Positions 20,195 through 31,087 are shown, counted from the first letter of the stretch. The stretch: 64,000 nt of DNA from Candidatus Gastranaerophilales bacterium (GCA_944323655.1 CALUTL010000007.1:43927-107926); one strand, 5' to 3'. Notes: generated from the sequence alone by a model not told the origin. Made by a program: numbers and translations.

Positions 20195-20238
20195 ACACTA
20201 CCCTTATAAATGATTTTAATGATACACTATTTATAAAA
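20193..20238 (-). promoter_or_regulatory. Direct repeat in the promoter/start region of the four-domain GntR gene
   Basis: TAGTGTAT occurs twice in the same orientation, 29 bp apart (20193-20200 overlapping the start codon, and 20222-20229), each preceded on the minus strand by an AT-rich TTATAA/TATAAAT block. The TTATAAG just upstream of the start could be the -10 box. The position suggests autoregulatory sites. Confidence 0.4.
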
Positions 20239-20361
20239 AAACATCAAGGTATTTTTTGCGGGTTTTTGAAGAAAATTTTACAAATAAATCAACCGTTGAA
20301 ATCGCACTGTTCTTGATGTAGAATAATAGTGAATTTTACATAAGAGAGAAAAGAGTGAATT

Positions 20362-21021
20362 ATGAAAAAAGAACTTATTTTTTTAGGGCCACCGGCTTGC
20401 GGGAAGGGAACACAGACGAATAAATTAGCAGAATATTTAAAATTTCCACATGTTGATACAGGATCTCTTTTAAGAAATGAAATCAAAAACAATACAGAAG
20501 CCGGAATTGAAGCAAAGAAATTTATAGATAAAGGTCAGCTTGTACCGGTTGATTTGGTTGCAAGGATTATAAAAAACAGACTTGCGCAATACGATTGCAA
20601 AAACGGATATATTTTGGACGGTTATCCGAGAAGCGTTGAGCAGGCCGATAAGCTTGATATAATTAATAAAGAAATAAATTCTGACAATAATGATGTTGAT
20701 TTTAGAGCAATTTATTTTGATATAGATACGAAAGTTTTAGTGGAAAGAATTGTGAACAGACGTTCTTGCCCTGTTTGCGGAGAAATTTATAATTTGGAAT
20801 TTAAGCCGCCGAAAAAAGAGGGAATTTGTGATAAAGACGGAGCAGCGCTTGTTCAAAGAAAAGACGACACAAGAGAGGTTGCGGAATCCCGTTTTGAAAC
20901 CTATTTTCACGAAACGGCACCTTTGATTGATTACTATAAAAACAAAGGTGTTTTAAAAACAATCGATGCAAACGGAACGATTGATGAAGTTTGGGAAAGA
21001 TTGCTGGATGTAATTAAGTAA
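20362..21021 (+). CDS. adk: Adenylate kinase
   Basis: Interconverts ATP + AMP and 2 ADP. 219 residues, the long-LID type. P-loop GPPACGKGTQT near residues 9-19, AMP-binding DTGSLLR, the DGYPRS motif, and a LID with CPVCGE followed by CDKD, a Cys-x2-Cys / Cys-x2-Asp set that probably binds a structural zinc. RDDTREVAESRF lies after the LID. A GAGAG-rich leader precedes the ATG. The usual secY neighbour is absent, but map follows, as in the common secY-adk-map-infA order. Confidence 0.97.
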   Translation: MKKELIFLGPPACGKGTQTNKLAEYLKFPHVDTGSLLRNEIKNNTEAGIEAKKFIDKGQLVPVDLVARIIKNRLAQYDCKNGYILDGYPRSVEQADKLDIINKEINSDNNDVDFRAIYFDIDTKVLVERIVNRRSCPVCGEIYNLEFKPPKKEGICDKDGAALVQRKDDTREVAESRFETYFHETAPLIDYYKNKGVLKTIDANGTIDEVWERLLDVIK

Positions 21022-21091
21022 TTAAAAAAATGAAAGGGGCTTGTGATTTTGGCAATAAAAATAATGCTGAAATTATAAGCAGGAATAAAAA

Positions 21092-21853
21092 ATGATACAC
21101 AGAAAATCAAGAGATGAAATAAAAAGAATGCGTCATGCAGGTCATATTGTGGCTTTGGTGCATCAAAAGATGCGTGAAGTTATAGAGCCTGGTATTAGCA
21201 CAAAAGAGCTTGATGATATTGCATATCACATAATAAAAGAAAACAGAGCCGTTCCAACCTTTTTAGGTTATGCGGGATTTCCGGGCTCAATCTGTGCTTC
21301 AATAAACGAGCAGGTAGTACACGGAATTCCTCACGAGGACGTAAAAGTAAAAGAAGGCGATATAATTTCGATAGATGTCGGCGCAACTTACGGCGGAATG
21401 GTCGGAGACGGGGCCTGGACTTATCCTGTCGGAAAGATTACACCTGAAGTTCAAAGGTTGTTGAATGTAACAGAAGAAGCGCTTTTTGAAGGTATCAAGC
21501 AAATGAGAGAAGGTAATGTCTTGGATGATGTTTCAAAAGCGATTGAAAGGGTTGCAAATCGTGAAAAGCTTGGAATTGTTCGTCAATATGGCGGGCATGG
21601 TGTAGGGCATGAAATGCACGAAGAACCGTTTTTATTCAATTACAGTGTCGGAAACCAGCTTCCTTTAAAGCAAGGGTATGTAATTGCAATAGAGCCGATG
21701 TTAAACCTTGGCGGAGATGATGTTGTGGTGGCAGAGGATGAATGGACTGTTTCAACAACGGACAAACAGCCTTCTGCGCATTTTGAACATACCGTTCTTG
21801 TTACTGAAGATGAACCGCTGATAATTACTCAGCTAATGCCTCAGGAGAAATAG
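21092..21853 (+). CDS. map: Methionine aminopeptidase, type I
   Basis: Removes the initiator methionine from nascent proteins. The 253 residues show the pita-bread fold motifs: HGIPHEDVKVKEGDIISIDV with the first metal-binding Asp, GMVGDGAWTY with the second, GGHGVGHEMHEEPF with the metal-binding His, IEPML with Glu, and the final Glu in HFEHTVLVTE. No SH3-binding zinc extension at the N-terminus. It follows adk by 70 bp and is followed without a gap by the next gene (stop TAG then ATG). Confidence 0.97.
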   Translation: MIHRKSRDEIKRMRHAGHIVALVHQKMREVIEPGISTKELDDIAYHIIKENRAVPTFLGYAGFPGSICASINEQVVHGIPHEDVKVKEGDIISIDVGATYGGMVGDGAWTYPVGKITPEVQRLLNVTEEALFEGIKQMREGNVLDDVSKAIERVANREKLGIVRQYGGHGVGHEMHEEPFLFNYSVGNQLPLKQGYVIAIEPMLNLGGDDVVVAEDEWTVSTTDKQPSAHFEHTVLVTEDEPLIITQLMPQEK

Positions 21854-22507
21854 ATGAGATATTTTGTTGGATTGTCCCTTGCTGCAACGTCAAGCGTGGA
21901 TACAGGGGTTGCTATAATAGATGAATTCAACCGGATTACTTTTGTTGATAAGTTATACAGAATGAATGATATTATGTATTTTTTTGATAACTTTTCATCA
22001 ACAAAAGACAGTGAAATTTGTATTTCAATGGCTTGGGACAGGACAATGCTGAACGGAAAGTGGCGAATATTGTCAAAGCCTTACCAGCTTGTCTCAACAA
22101 ATACGCACATGCCAAATCAGGAAAACTGGACTCAAAGATATACGACCAGAGGAGCAGAGTATTTCAAAACGCTTATGGAAAAAGGGGCAAATGTAAACAG
22201 GTTTGAGCTTTACCTGACGCGCCAGAGCTTACATTTGAATTCTTGTTACAAAGAACGTTCTCCTGCGGATTGTAAATTTTTACAGCAGGCATTGAAACAT
22301 GAATGGGGATTTGAAGATATTCCTGTAAATATGATGCCGGTTGCGCAGTTAGAAGCAATTGTCGGTGCGATTTTAGCACGTGAAAATTATCTGCATCCAG
22401 AAAATATTAAACAAATTTCAACATTCAAAGACACAAGAGTAATTGATGTAATTAAAAACCCGAAGAATTTATTCGAAATCGGTCAGCAGAATGAAATTAA
22501 TGTTTAA
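21854..22507 (+). CDS. Conserved hypothetical protein, possible RNase H-like fold
   Basis: 217 residues, translated directly after map (ATG immediately after its stop) with AGGAGA upstream. The N-terminus (RYFVGLSLAATSSVDTGVAI, then a second strand ITFVDKLYR and EICISMAWD) resembles the first strands of an RNase H-like domain as in DUF429-type proteins, with an acidic residue ending strand 4. That assignment is a guess from strand pattern. The C-terminal half has a helix with LEAIVGAILARENYL, compatible with the final helix of such folds. The 3' end overlaps the convergent gene by 4 bp. Confidence 0.6.
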   Translation: MRYFVGLSLAATSSVDTGVAIIDEFNRITFVDKLYRMNDIMYFFDNFSSTKDSEICISMAWDRTMLNGKWRILSKPYQLVSTNTHMPNQENWTQRYTTRGAEYFKTLMEKGANVNRFELYLTRQSLHLNSCYKERSPADCKFLQQALKHEWGFEDIPVNMMPVAQLEAIVGAILARENYLHPENIKQISTFKDTRVIDVIKNPKNLFEIGQQNEINV

Positions 22508-23016
22508 TCTTTTGTTGCAATAAGGCTTATGGCAGCTCCAAGTGCGGCTCCTATGCCCATTCCCCATTTAAAACCGTTCCATTTAATATTGCTCATTGCT
22601 TTTGCCGCAACTGTATCCATCAAACTTGCATCTTTTTTGTATTTTGTAAAATTATCCGCAAAATCTTTCTTTAATGCTTTGACAGTCGTTGGATCCGTAA
22701 CACTTTCTCTTAAATCTTTGCATTTTTGACCTATGGCATCAAGTGTTTCTGCAACTCCAAGGCGGCGGAGAAAAATCTTGTTTTCGTCTGAAAGTTTGTT
22801 TTTGTGAATCTCTTCTGCGGCTTGAGTTAGTATTTTAATATCATTTTCGACATTTTTTCTTGTCACTGAAAACGCTGTATTTACAAAAGTATCTTTGCTT
22901 ATCGGAAGATAATAGCAAGTCATCCCGAGCATTCCCCCAAGTAATGTCGCACCGATTCGCTTCGATCTTGTCGAAACAGGTGAAGTACCATAGTTCATAG
23001 ATGCATCGTAATTCAT
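22504..23016 (-). CDS. Hypothetical protein with glycine-rich membrane segments at both ends
   Basis: 170 residues. N-terminal part: a short Tyr/Ser-rich stretch, then a glycine-zipper-like hydrophobic segment (IGATLLGGMLGMTCYYLP, about 22-40). Middle: charged helix (residues 45-140, with EEIHKNKLSDENKIFLRRLG). C-terminus: a second Gly/Ala segment (WGMGIGAALGAAISLIATKD). The same layout is seen in the protein at 49205-50053, with little sequence identity. No known domain is recognised. Likely a membrane-associated, lineage-specific protein. Confidence 0.7.
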   Translation of the reverse strand: MNYDASMNYGTSPVSTRSKRIGATLLGGMLGMTCYYLPISKDTFVNTAFSVTRKNVENDIKILTQAAEEIHKNKLSDENKIFLRRLGVAETLDAIGQKCKDLRESVTDPTTVKALKKDFADNFTKYKKDASLMDTVAAKAMSNIKWNGFKWGMGIGAALGAAISLIATKD

Positions 23017-23075
23017 ATATCTAACCTCACAGTTATTGCTTTGGTTATTCTAATACGTAAAATAAATTTTTTTTG

Positions 23076-23693
23076 CTAGATGTGTAAAGTTTTATTAACC
23101 ACACTTTTTACGTTTTCAAAAACTTTTTCTATTGTTTCTCTGCCGTCAATTACTTTAACTCTTTCGGGGTTAAGCTTTGCAATTTCAAGGTATCCGTTTC
23201 TTACTTTGTTATGAAATTCAACCCCAGCACTTTCCATTCGGTCTTTGTTTTTGCCGACTCGCTGCATTGAGGTTTCAACGTCTATGTCAAAAACAAGCGT
23301 TAAATCAGGCATTTTTCCGTCTGTCGCAAGCTTGTTAAGCATATTAATTCTCTCTAAATCAAGTCCTCTGCCGTAACCCTGATATGCTGCGGTAGAGTCA
23401 ATATGTCTGTCGCAAAGAACGATTTTCCCTGCTTTAACTGCCGGATTTACAATTGTATCAATGTTCTGCGCTCTGTCTGCCAGAAATAAAAAAGATTCAC
23501 ATCTGTCAGAAACTTCTCCGTCATAATTTAATAGAATCTCTCTTACCTTTTCTCCAAGCCCTTTTGCGCCGGGTTCTCGGGTTAAAACAACGTCATATCC
23601 AGAATTTTCAAGATAATCTTTGAGCATTTTTATCTGAGTTGTCTTTCCGCACCCGTCGGCTCCCTCAAATGTTATAAATAAACCTTTATTCAT
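23076..23693 (-). CDS. tmk: Thymidylate kinase
   Basis: Phosphorylates dTMP to dTDP. The 205 residues match the family. P-loop FEGADGCGKTTQ (about 8-19), the LTREPGAKGLGEKVREILL motif with the conserved Glu-Pro-Gly, the DRHIDSTAAYQGYGRGLD segment with the base-binding DR-x-x-x-S motif, and an Arg-containing LID-like loop near residues 140-155. It lies downstream of gyrB on the same strand, but a strong terminator separates the two, and it probably has its own promoter in the AT-rich gap. Confidence 0.95.
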   Translation of the reverse strand: MNKGLFITFEGADGCGKTTQIKMLKDYLENSGYDVVLTREPGAKGLGEKVREILLNYDGEVSDRCESFLFLADRAQNIDTIVNPAVKAGKIVLCDRHIDSTAAYQGYGRGLDLERINMLNKLATDGKMPDLTLVFDIDVETSMQRVGKNKDRMESAGVEFHNKVRNGYLEIAKLNPERVKVIDGRETIEKVFENVKSVVNKTLHI

Positions 23694-23720
23694 TTAACTT
23701 CTCCCTTTTTTAATTATAGC

Positions 23721-23754
23721 ATAAAAAGAGGCGCCGCATATTTATGCGGCGCCT
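23721..23754 (-). terminator. gyrB terminator with GGCGCC core
   Basis: AGGCGCCGCAT - ATTT - ATGCGGCGCCT (23729-23754), an 11-bp stem. On the minus strand it is followed by CTTTTTAT, so it is a normal intrinsic terminator for gyrB. Confidence 0.8.
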
Positions 23755-23772
23755 TACTTCTTTAAATTTATC

Positions 23773-26328
<2,556 letters not shown>

Positions 26329-26385
26329 TTAATTCGTCTGATATCCTTGATAATATTGTATCACAAACATTTTGAAATTACAAAA

Positions 26386-26550
26386 TTATTTATCTTTTGT
26401 AACGTCTTCAGCTTTCGTAATTTTAACTATATCGTTTTCTACTTTAACCTCAAGCGTATCAGTTTCAGGGTTAACATCTATAAGTTCAAGAAGTGTTTTG
26501 GGCATAAAAAGAGCCCAGCCGCTTCCTGAGCGTGAAAGTTTTTTCTTCAT
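26386..26550 (-). CDS. Small AbrB/MazE-like (SpoVT-AbrB fold) protein upstream of gyrB
   Basis: A short gene of 54 residues. Its sequence runs MKKKLSRSGSGWALFMPKTL, then LELIDVNPETDTLEVKVEND and IVKITKA. This is the swapped-hairpin AbrB pattern: a first strand with S-G-S-G-W, the Pro-Lys turn before helix 1, and a final strand V-x-I-T-K. A good RBS (GGAGA, 7 nt before ATG) supports translation. No MazF- or PemK-like toxin is next to it. Because it is directly upstream of gyrB on the same strand it may be co-transcribed and act as a local or global regulator rather than as an antitoxin. Confidence 0.7.
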   Translation of the reverse strand: MKKKLSRSGSGWALFMPKTLLELIDVNPETDTLEVKVENDIVKITKAEDVTKDK

Positions 26551-26671
26551 AGTGCTATCTCCATGATTTTATACTTATATTAACTTTACAAAATCATAGA
26601 AATTAGTTATACTCTAATTGTATAAGTACATTATAATTATATTATAATTATATAATTAGAGAGGAAGGATT

Positions 26672-27379
26672 ATGAAAAAAGGATTTACTATCGCTGAAGT
26701 TTTAATAACTATTGGTATAATAGGTATCGTGATGGCTATGACGTTGCCATCATTAATTGCAAATTATAAAAAACGGATTATCAGTGAGCAACTTAAAGTT
26801 GCTCAGAGTACTATTTCTCAAATGTTAAATTTTGCAATTGCTCAGTATGGAGATCCACAGTATTGGGATTATGCAAATGTTTATGGTGCTGAGTCTGGTT
26901 CTGATTCTGCACGTGAGATGATAATTGCTTTAACAGAAAAATATTTTATTCCTTATTTGGGAGATCTTAGTAGTTCTGGTTATAAAACTTTGCGAGCAGC
27001 TGGGTATCCAGTTTATCATAAAGCTGATGGTACTATAGATAATGGTAACTTAAATTCGTTAAATAAAAATCATTATATATTAGAGTTTGCAAATGGTATG
27101 ACAATGTTTGTATATATGGATTCAACAACTATTCCGCAACCTATGAAAACTCATATTCTATTATACATAGATGTAAATGGTAAGAAAGGACCAAATGTAT
27201 TTGGAAAAGATACTTTTTTGGCACAAATTATTTCTCAAACAGGTCGGTTTGAGTGGCTAGGGCAAGGTGTATCAAGGGCTATTTTGATAAAAGATTGTAA
27301 AAATAGAAATCTTGTTTGTGGAGCATTAATTCAATATGATAATTGGGAAATAAAAGAAGATTACCCTATAAAGATATAA
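26672..27379 (+). CDS. Type IV prepilin / pseudopilin-like protein
   Basis: 235 residues. Class III signal MKKG, then FTIAEVLITIGIIG, with Gly before the cleavage site and Glu at mature position 5, and a hydrophobic helix to about residue 28. The globular part has aromatic and Gly-rich loops and only two Cys near the C-terminus (DCKNRNLVCGAL), in a spacing similar to other pilin disulphide loops. RBS GAGGAAGG precedes the ATG. Its coding sequence is more AT-rich than its neighbours. Paralogue of the protein at 1858-2562; both are solitary genes. Confidence 0.85.
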   Translation: MKKGFTIAEVLITIGIIGIVMAMTLPSLIANYKKRIISEQLKVAQSTISQMLNFAIAQYGDPQYWDYANVYGAESGSDSAREMIIALTEKYFIPYLGDLSSSGYKTLRAAGYPVYHKADGTIDNGNLNSLNKNHYILEFANGMTMFVYMDSTTIPQPMKTHILLYIDVNGKKGPNVFGKDTFLAQIISQTGRFEWLGQGVSRAILIKDCKNRNLVCGALIQYDNWEIKEDYPIKI

Positions 27380-27480
27380 TTTTTTAGATTAGTCAGGCTG
27401 TAGAATTACTTTTTTGATAAATTCGTTTTTACTGTATTTGTTATAATCGCCAAAATTAATAAAAATACAGGAGAAATTTT

Positions 27481-27774
27481 ATGGCTAAAAATTTGTTGAA
27501 AACTTTAAAGAAAATTATTGATGACAACGGGACTGATAAAATTACGATTTTTACCGAACATCTTAAAATCGACGGGCATGTCTTTCTGCCTGAGGGAAAA
27601 TGCGAAGAATGTCATGATGATTTTATCGCTTTAGAAAATGCGCTTGTGTGTCGTTTGGATGATTACTGTGTCTGTGAGGATGACAAGTGCGAGTGCCATG
27701 ATTATGTATGCTTCCGCTATGATTGGTTGAGTGTAAGTATTGATGATATTACGGCTTTTAGTATTATTGAGTAA
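27481..27774 (+). CDS. Cysteine-rich acidic hypothetical protein
   Basis: 97 residues, strongly acidic, with eight Cys residues: CEECHDD, LVCRLDDYCVCEDDKCECHD and YVCF. The clustered C-x-x-C-H and C-x-C spacing suggests metal binding, most likely zinc or an Fe-S site, but no named family is recognised. The N-terminal 35 residues are lysine-rich then strand-like (KITIFTEHLKIDGHVFLPEG). RBS AGGAGA, 7 nt before ATG, and its own TATAAT-type promoter upstream (TTATAATCG around 27440). Monocistronic, convergent with the HD-GYP-like gene. Confidence 0.7.
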   Translation: MAKNLLKTLKKIIDDNGTDKITIFTEHLKIDGHVFLPEGKCEECHDDFIALENALVCRLDDYCVCEDDKCECHDYVCFRYDWLSVSIDDITAFSIIE

Positions 27775-27797
27775 GAAGTTATTTCAAAAAAATATAA

Positions 27798-27830
27798 AAA
27801 ATCTGCCCCTAATTTTCAGAGGCAGATTTT
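27798..27830. terminator. Intrinsic terminator between convergent genes
   Basis: AAAATCTGCC paired with GGCAGATTTT around an inner, partly paired loop (CCTAATTTTCAGA). It lies between the stop codons at 27774 and 27848 and can serve both genes. Confidence 0.75.
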
Positions 27831-27847
27831 GTGTCTTTTTTTATAAA

Positions 27848-29134
27848 TTAATTATTGCTTACAACTTCAGCCAAAGCATTAACAACATCAACATCCCATT
27901 TTGTGCCTGCTTCTTCTTTCATTATTGAAAGAGCTTTTTCTGTCGGCATGGCTTTTCTGTAAGGTCTGTCCGAGGTCATCGCAGAATAAGCATCGGCTAC
28001 TGCAATAATTCTTGAACCAAACGGGATTGACTGGCCTTTTAAACCTTCAGGAGTGCCGGAGCCATCTACACGTTCTTTTTGATATGTTATGTAGGGAACG
28101 ACTTCTGACAGGAAGTTTATGTTCATCAAAAGATTTACGCCGACATTTGCATGGTTTTGAATTCTTTGGAAATCTTCATCTGAAAGTTTGCCGTTGGTTG
28201 CAAAAATACTTTCCGGCAACGTGATTTTTCCGATATTTTGCAATAGCCCTGCATAGTAGATTAAATCGGTTGTCTTTTCGTTTAAGCCAAGCTGTTTGCA
28301 GATTTTCCGTGCCAGATTGGCGGTATTTTTTGAATGCGAAACTTTATATCCGCCTTTTGTATCTACCGCATTTGCAAGATTTTGGACGAATGCCTGCTGG
28401 TAATCACATAAGTCGCCGATGAGAGAGGTTAATTCGGCTCTCATGTGCTGAAGATCTGTCGTTGCCGATTCTTCATCTTCAATTAATCTATGGGTTTCAT
28501 CAATTTGGCTTTGCAAGGTTATTGATGTCGCAAAAAGGGTTGCAATGCTTTCTACAAGTTCAATAAATTCTTCCTGCAAAGTTTCTGTCTTTATTTCAAT
28601 TACACCAATGTTTTGAGATGTGCTGTGAATTGATATCCCAATTGCGTTTTCGCCCTTTACGGTGTCTTTCTTAAGGTAAGTTTCTGCAACGATGCTATCG
28701 CTGTCAACGTTGTAACCGGGAATTTGAAGCTCAAATGACGAGCCTGCCAAAACCAACTGCATGTCGCTTCCGGCAAGTCCTTTCGCAAATTCTTTAGCCA
28801 GATAGATGTTGCAGATTTTTGTGTCTACCATTTGCGCTATTGATTTTGCTATTGAGGTTATTATGGTGTAATCCTGCTGCGTTTCAAAATTCAAAACACA
28901 AAGTGTGTTTTTCAGCGAATATATTGAAATGAGTTCGGATAATTGGTTCTTTAATCCGGATTTTTTATCTTTGCTGTGCTCGCTTATCTTTTGTGCCAAA
29001 TCTTCTGAAATTAAATGTTCTGAAAGAAAATCTCCTAAATTTAGCGCAAAAATCTCTTCCATAGGATCATTATCAATCAGAAATTCAGACTGGCTGAAAA
29101 GTGAAACACCGTTTTTGTTTTCGTCTTTTTTCAT
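27848..29134 (-). CDS. GAF-like plus degenerate HD-GYP domain protein (probable pseudoenzyme)
   Basis: 428 residues. The N-terminal half resembles a GAF sensor (about 75-205), then a helical linker, then an HD-GYP domain (about 240-425). HD-GYP enzymes hydrolyse cyclic-di-GMP. The first His is kept (H267, in HSKNTAN), as are H328 (QNHANVG) and the later VADAYSAM and DRPYRKAM motifs. The defining HD pair, however, is Q299-N300 (GLLQNIGKI), and the double His before DGSGYP is Y351-Q352 (YQKERVDGSGTP, with GTP for GYP). With those metal ligands gone, catalysis is unlikely; a signal-binding or scaffolding role is plausible. Single gene. Confidence 0.85.
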   Translation of the reverse strand: MKKDENKNGVSLFSQSEFLIDNDPMEEIFALNLGDFLSEHLISEDLAQKISEHSKDKKSGLKNQLSELISIYSLKNTLCVLNFETQQDYTIITSIAKSIAQMVDTKICNIYLAKEFAKGLAGSDMQLVLAGSSFELQIPGYNVDSDSIVAETYLKKDTVKGENAIGISIHSTSQNIGVIEIKTETLQEEFIELVESIATLFATSITLQSQIDETHRLIEDEESATTDLQHMRAELTSLIGDLCDYQQAFVQNLANAVDTKGGYKVSHSKNTANLARKICKQLGLNEKTTDLIYYAGLLQNIGKITLPESIFATNGKLSDEDFQRIQNHANVGVNLLMNINFLSEVVPYITYQKERVDGSGTPEGLKGQSIPFGSRIIAVADAYSAMTSDRPYRKAMPTEKALSIMKEEAGTKWDVDVVNALAEVVSNN

Positions 29135-29367
29135 TTAAGCTCATGCCTTCTACTTACTACCTTTTGTTTATGTGACGGCATAAACTTGAAAAACTTTAAC
29201 AATTTTTACAAAAATTCATACTTTAGTATGGGAAATTTGCTACTTTAGTTTAGGCTGAATTTTAAACACCTGCTAAATCTGCTCAAAATGTTTTCAAAAA
29301 TCTTAAAAACTCCGGCATGAAAAAACAAAATATAATTAAAAAAGCATGCTTGAATTTTTGGTGTAAA
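29135..29367. other. Intergenic gap without a recognisable gene
   Basis: 233 bp of AT-rich sequence between the HD-GYP-like and FtsL-like genes, both on the minus strand. No open frame, hairpin terminator or clear promoter stands out. Confidence 0.5.
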
Positions 29368-29829
29368 TTAATATCCGATCGCCCAGCTGAAAGCCGCTGT
29401 TGTATCATTTTTTTTGTCAATTGTTGCTGTCGGGGCAACCGCTTGAACTTCAATTACTTTTGCTGCTTTTGTCAGAAGATTGTTTTCCATCATTTTGTCA
29501 TCAACATTATTGAAGGATTTTAAGCGGTCAAGCTTGTTTTGAAGCTCCGCATTCTCTTCGTTTAAAACTGTAATCTGTCGGCTGAGTTTGTTCAAAGAAA
29601 CTTCATTTGTCATGGCAAAGTAATAGCTGACAAATGATGTCACGACAACAAGTGCCAAAATACTTCCTAAAGTTTTGTTGATTCGTCTGATTGCCATTTC
29701 TTTTACCAGATTTTCTTTGTCGTAATAGAAACGACCTTCTATTACTGAAGCCTGTTGTATAGGACTTTGTGCGTATCCCGTATCAGAATAATAATATTCT
29801 TCTTCTTGTATTACTCTTGCCGTATTCAA
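29368..29829 (-). CDS. ftsL: FtsL-like cell division protein
   Basis: 153 residues: a Tyr/Gln-rich cytoplasmic N-terminus (about 1-50), one transmembrane helix (LGSILALVVVTSFVSYYFAM, about 55-75), then a coiled coil (LSRQITVLNEENAELQNKLD). This single-pass plus coiled-coil layout, directly downstream of rsmH, is the standard place and form of FtsL, which joins FtsB and FtsQ in the divisome. The start is TTG at 29829; the next ATG would remove the cytoplasmic part. No ftsI follows, so the division cluster is broken up here. Sequence alone is weakly conserved; the call relies on position and topology. Confidence 0.7.
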   Translation of the reverse strand: MNTARVIQEEEYYYSDTGYAQSPIQQASVIEGRFYYDKENLVKEMAIRRINKTLGSILALVVVTSFVSYYFAMTNEVSLNKLSRQITVLNEENAELQNKLDRLKSFNNVDDKMMENNLLTKAAKVIEVQAVAPTATIDKKNDTTAAFSWAIGY

Positions 29830-29882
29830 CTTTTTCTTTTCCCCAACTGCCTGTCTTGAAATTCAAAATCTTTTTCTGAAAA

Positions 29883-30812
29883 CTAATTAATACATCTTGC
29901 GATTCTTAATTTTGCACTTCTCGAAGGCGGATTAACTTTAATCTCCTCATCACTTGCAATTATTGGCTTTTTGTTAACCAATGCCAGCTTTGGCGGCGGA
30001 CACTTGCAAATCATTTGATTCGGTTCGCAGTGGCATTTTTGCGAGTGATACCTGAATAAGTTTTTCACCAACCGATCTTCCAGAGAGTGGAAACTTATTA
30101 CACTTATTATAGCACCAATGTCTAATAAATCCAACACATCATTCAATGTATTTTTTACATTTGTTAACTCTTGGTTAACTTCTATTCTTATCGCCTGAAA
30201 CACACGAGTGGCAGGGTGTATGGAGGTTTTTATATGAGGTGTGCAATTTACGATTAAATCTGCCAATTCAGTTGTGGTTTCAATGCTTTTAGCTTTTCTT
30301 GATTCAACAATTTTTTTTGCAATTCTTTTTGAAAATCTTTCTTCTCCGTATTCTGAAAAAATCTGCACAAGAGCGTTCTCTGAATACCCGTTTACAACAT
30401 CGAATGCCGAAAAAGCAGCATCCTGATTGAAACGCATATCCAGAGGCGCCTCTTTTGAAAATGAAAAACCCCGATCTGCTTTGTTGAATTGATGATAACT
30501 TGCGCCCAAGTCAAACAGAACACCGCCGGTGATTTTTTCTATTCCTAATTCGGCTAGTGTCTGCTTGATACTGGTATAGGAAGCTTTGACTATTGTAAGA
30601 TTATTGTAATCTTTCAATCGCTCAGAGGCTGCATCAATCGCATCTTGATCGATGTCAAACGCAACCAGTCTGCCATCCGGTTGTATTCTTTGCAAAATTA
30701 ATTCGCTGTGTCCGCCTCCGCCAAGTGTACAGTCGACGTATACTCGTCCGCTTTCGCATTCAAGTGCGTCTACCGCTTCCTGCTTCATTACCGTATAATG
30801 TTTAAATTCCAT
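29883..30812 (-). CDS. rsmH: 16S rRNA (cytosine(1402)-N(4))-methyltransferase RsmH
   Basis: Methylates C1402 in the decoding centre of 16S rRNA; formerly MraW. 309 residues with HYTVMKQEAVDAL at the start, the SAM motif DCTLGGGGHSELIL, FDLGASYHQFNKADRGFSF with DMRFN, and near the C-terminus ISFHSLEDRLVKNLF and the NPPSRSAKLR tail. A Cys cluster (KCHCEPNQMICKCPPPK) is an unusual feature of the late region. It is followed by ftsL. It starts 6 nt after an extended -10 box, so its transcript may be leaderless. Confidence 0.96.
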   Translation of the reverse strand: MEFKHYTVMKQEAVDALECESGRVYVDCTLGGGGHSELILQRIQPDGRLVAFDIDQDAIDAASERLKDYNNLTIVKASYTSIKQTLAELGIEKITGGVLFDLGASYHQFNKADRGFSFSKEAPLDMRFNQDAAFSAFDVVNGYSENALVQIFSEYGEERFSKRIAKKIVESRKAKSIETTTELADLIVNCTPHIKTSIHPATRVFQAIRIEVNQELTNVKNTLNDVLDLLDIGAIISVISFHSLEDRLVKNLFRYHSQKCHCEPNQMICKCPPPKLALVNKKPIIASDEEIKVNPPSRSAKLRIARCIN

Positions 30813-30818
30813 ACGATA

Positions 30819-30847
30819 ATTTTAGCATGCGCAAATTAATAAATAAA
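30819..30847 (-). promoter_or_regulatory. rsmH extended -10 promoter, apparently leaderless
   Basis: On the minus strand TGCTAAAAT, an extended -10 (box 30819-30824), lies exactly 6 nt before the ATG of rsmH. The -35 (TTTATT, 17-nt spacer) is weak. Confidence 0.45.
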
Positions 30848-31087
30848 CCCGTCAAGTCCGTATAAATCAATGACTTCTAAAAATTTGTCATTTGTGTAAT
30901 ATAAAATATTACTTTCGTCATTAGAGTCGATTACTTTGATAATGTCTTGTTTTGATTTTGCGTATTTTTCCAACATAGAATCTGCTACCATAAGAAATGT
31001 CAAATTGTGTTGAACATCTTCCGGTGTGAAAAATTCTAAAACTTTTGCTACATTTTCTTTTTCTGATACTCTCTTTGCTAATGCCAT
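30836..31087 (-). CDS. Small hypothetical protein
   Basis: 83 residues, mixed charge, no signal or membrane segment, no Cys. Predicted mostly helical (EKENVAKVLEFFTPEDVQHN) with a short strand region near the end (NILYYTNDKFLEVIDLYG). RBS AAGGAG, 7 nt before ATG, makes translation convincing. It lies 24 bp upstream of rsmH on the same strand. No family recognised. Confidence 0.65.
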   Translation of the reverse strand: MALAKRVSEKENVAKVLEFFTPEDVQHNLTFLMVADSMLEKYAKSKQDIIKVIDSNDESNILYYTNDKFLEVIDLYGLDGFIY

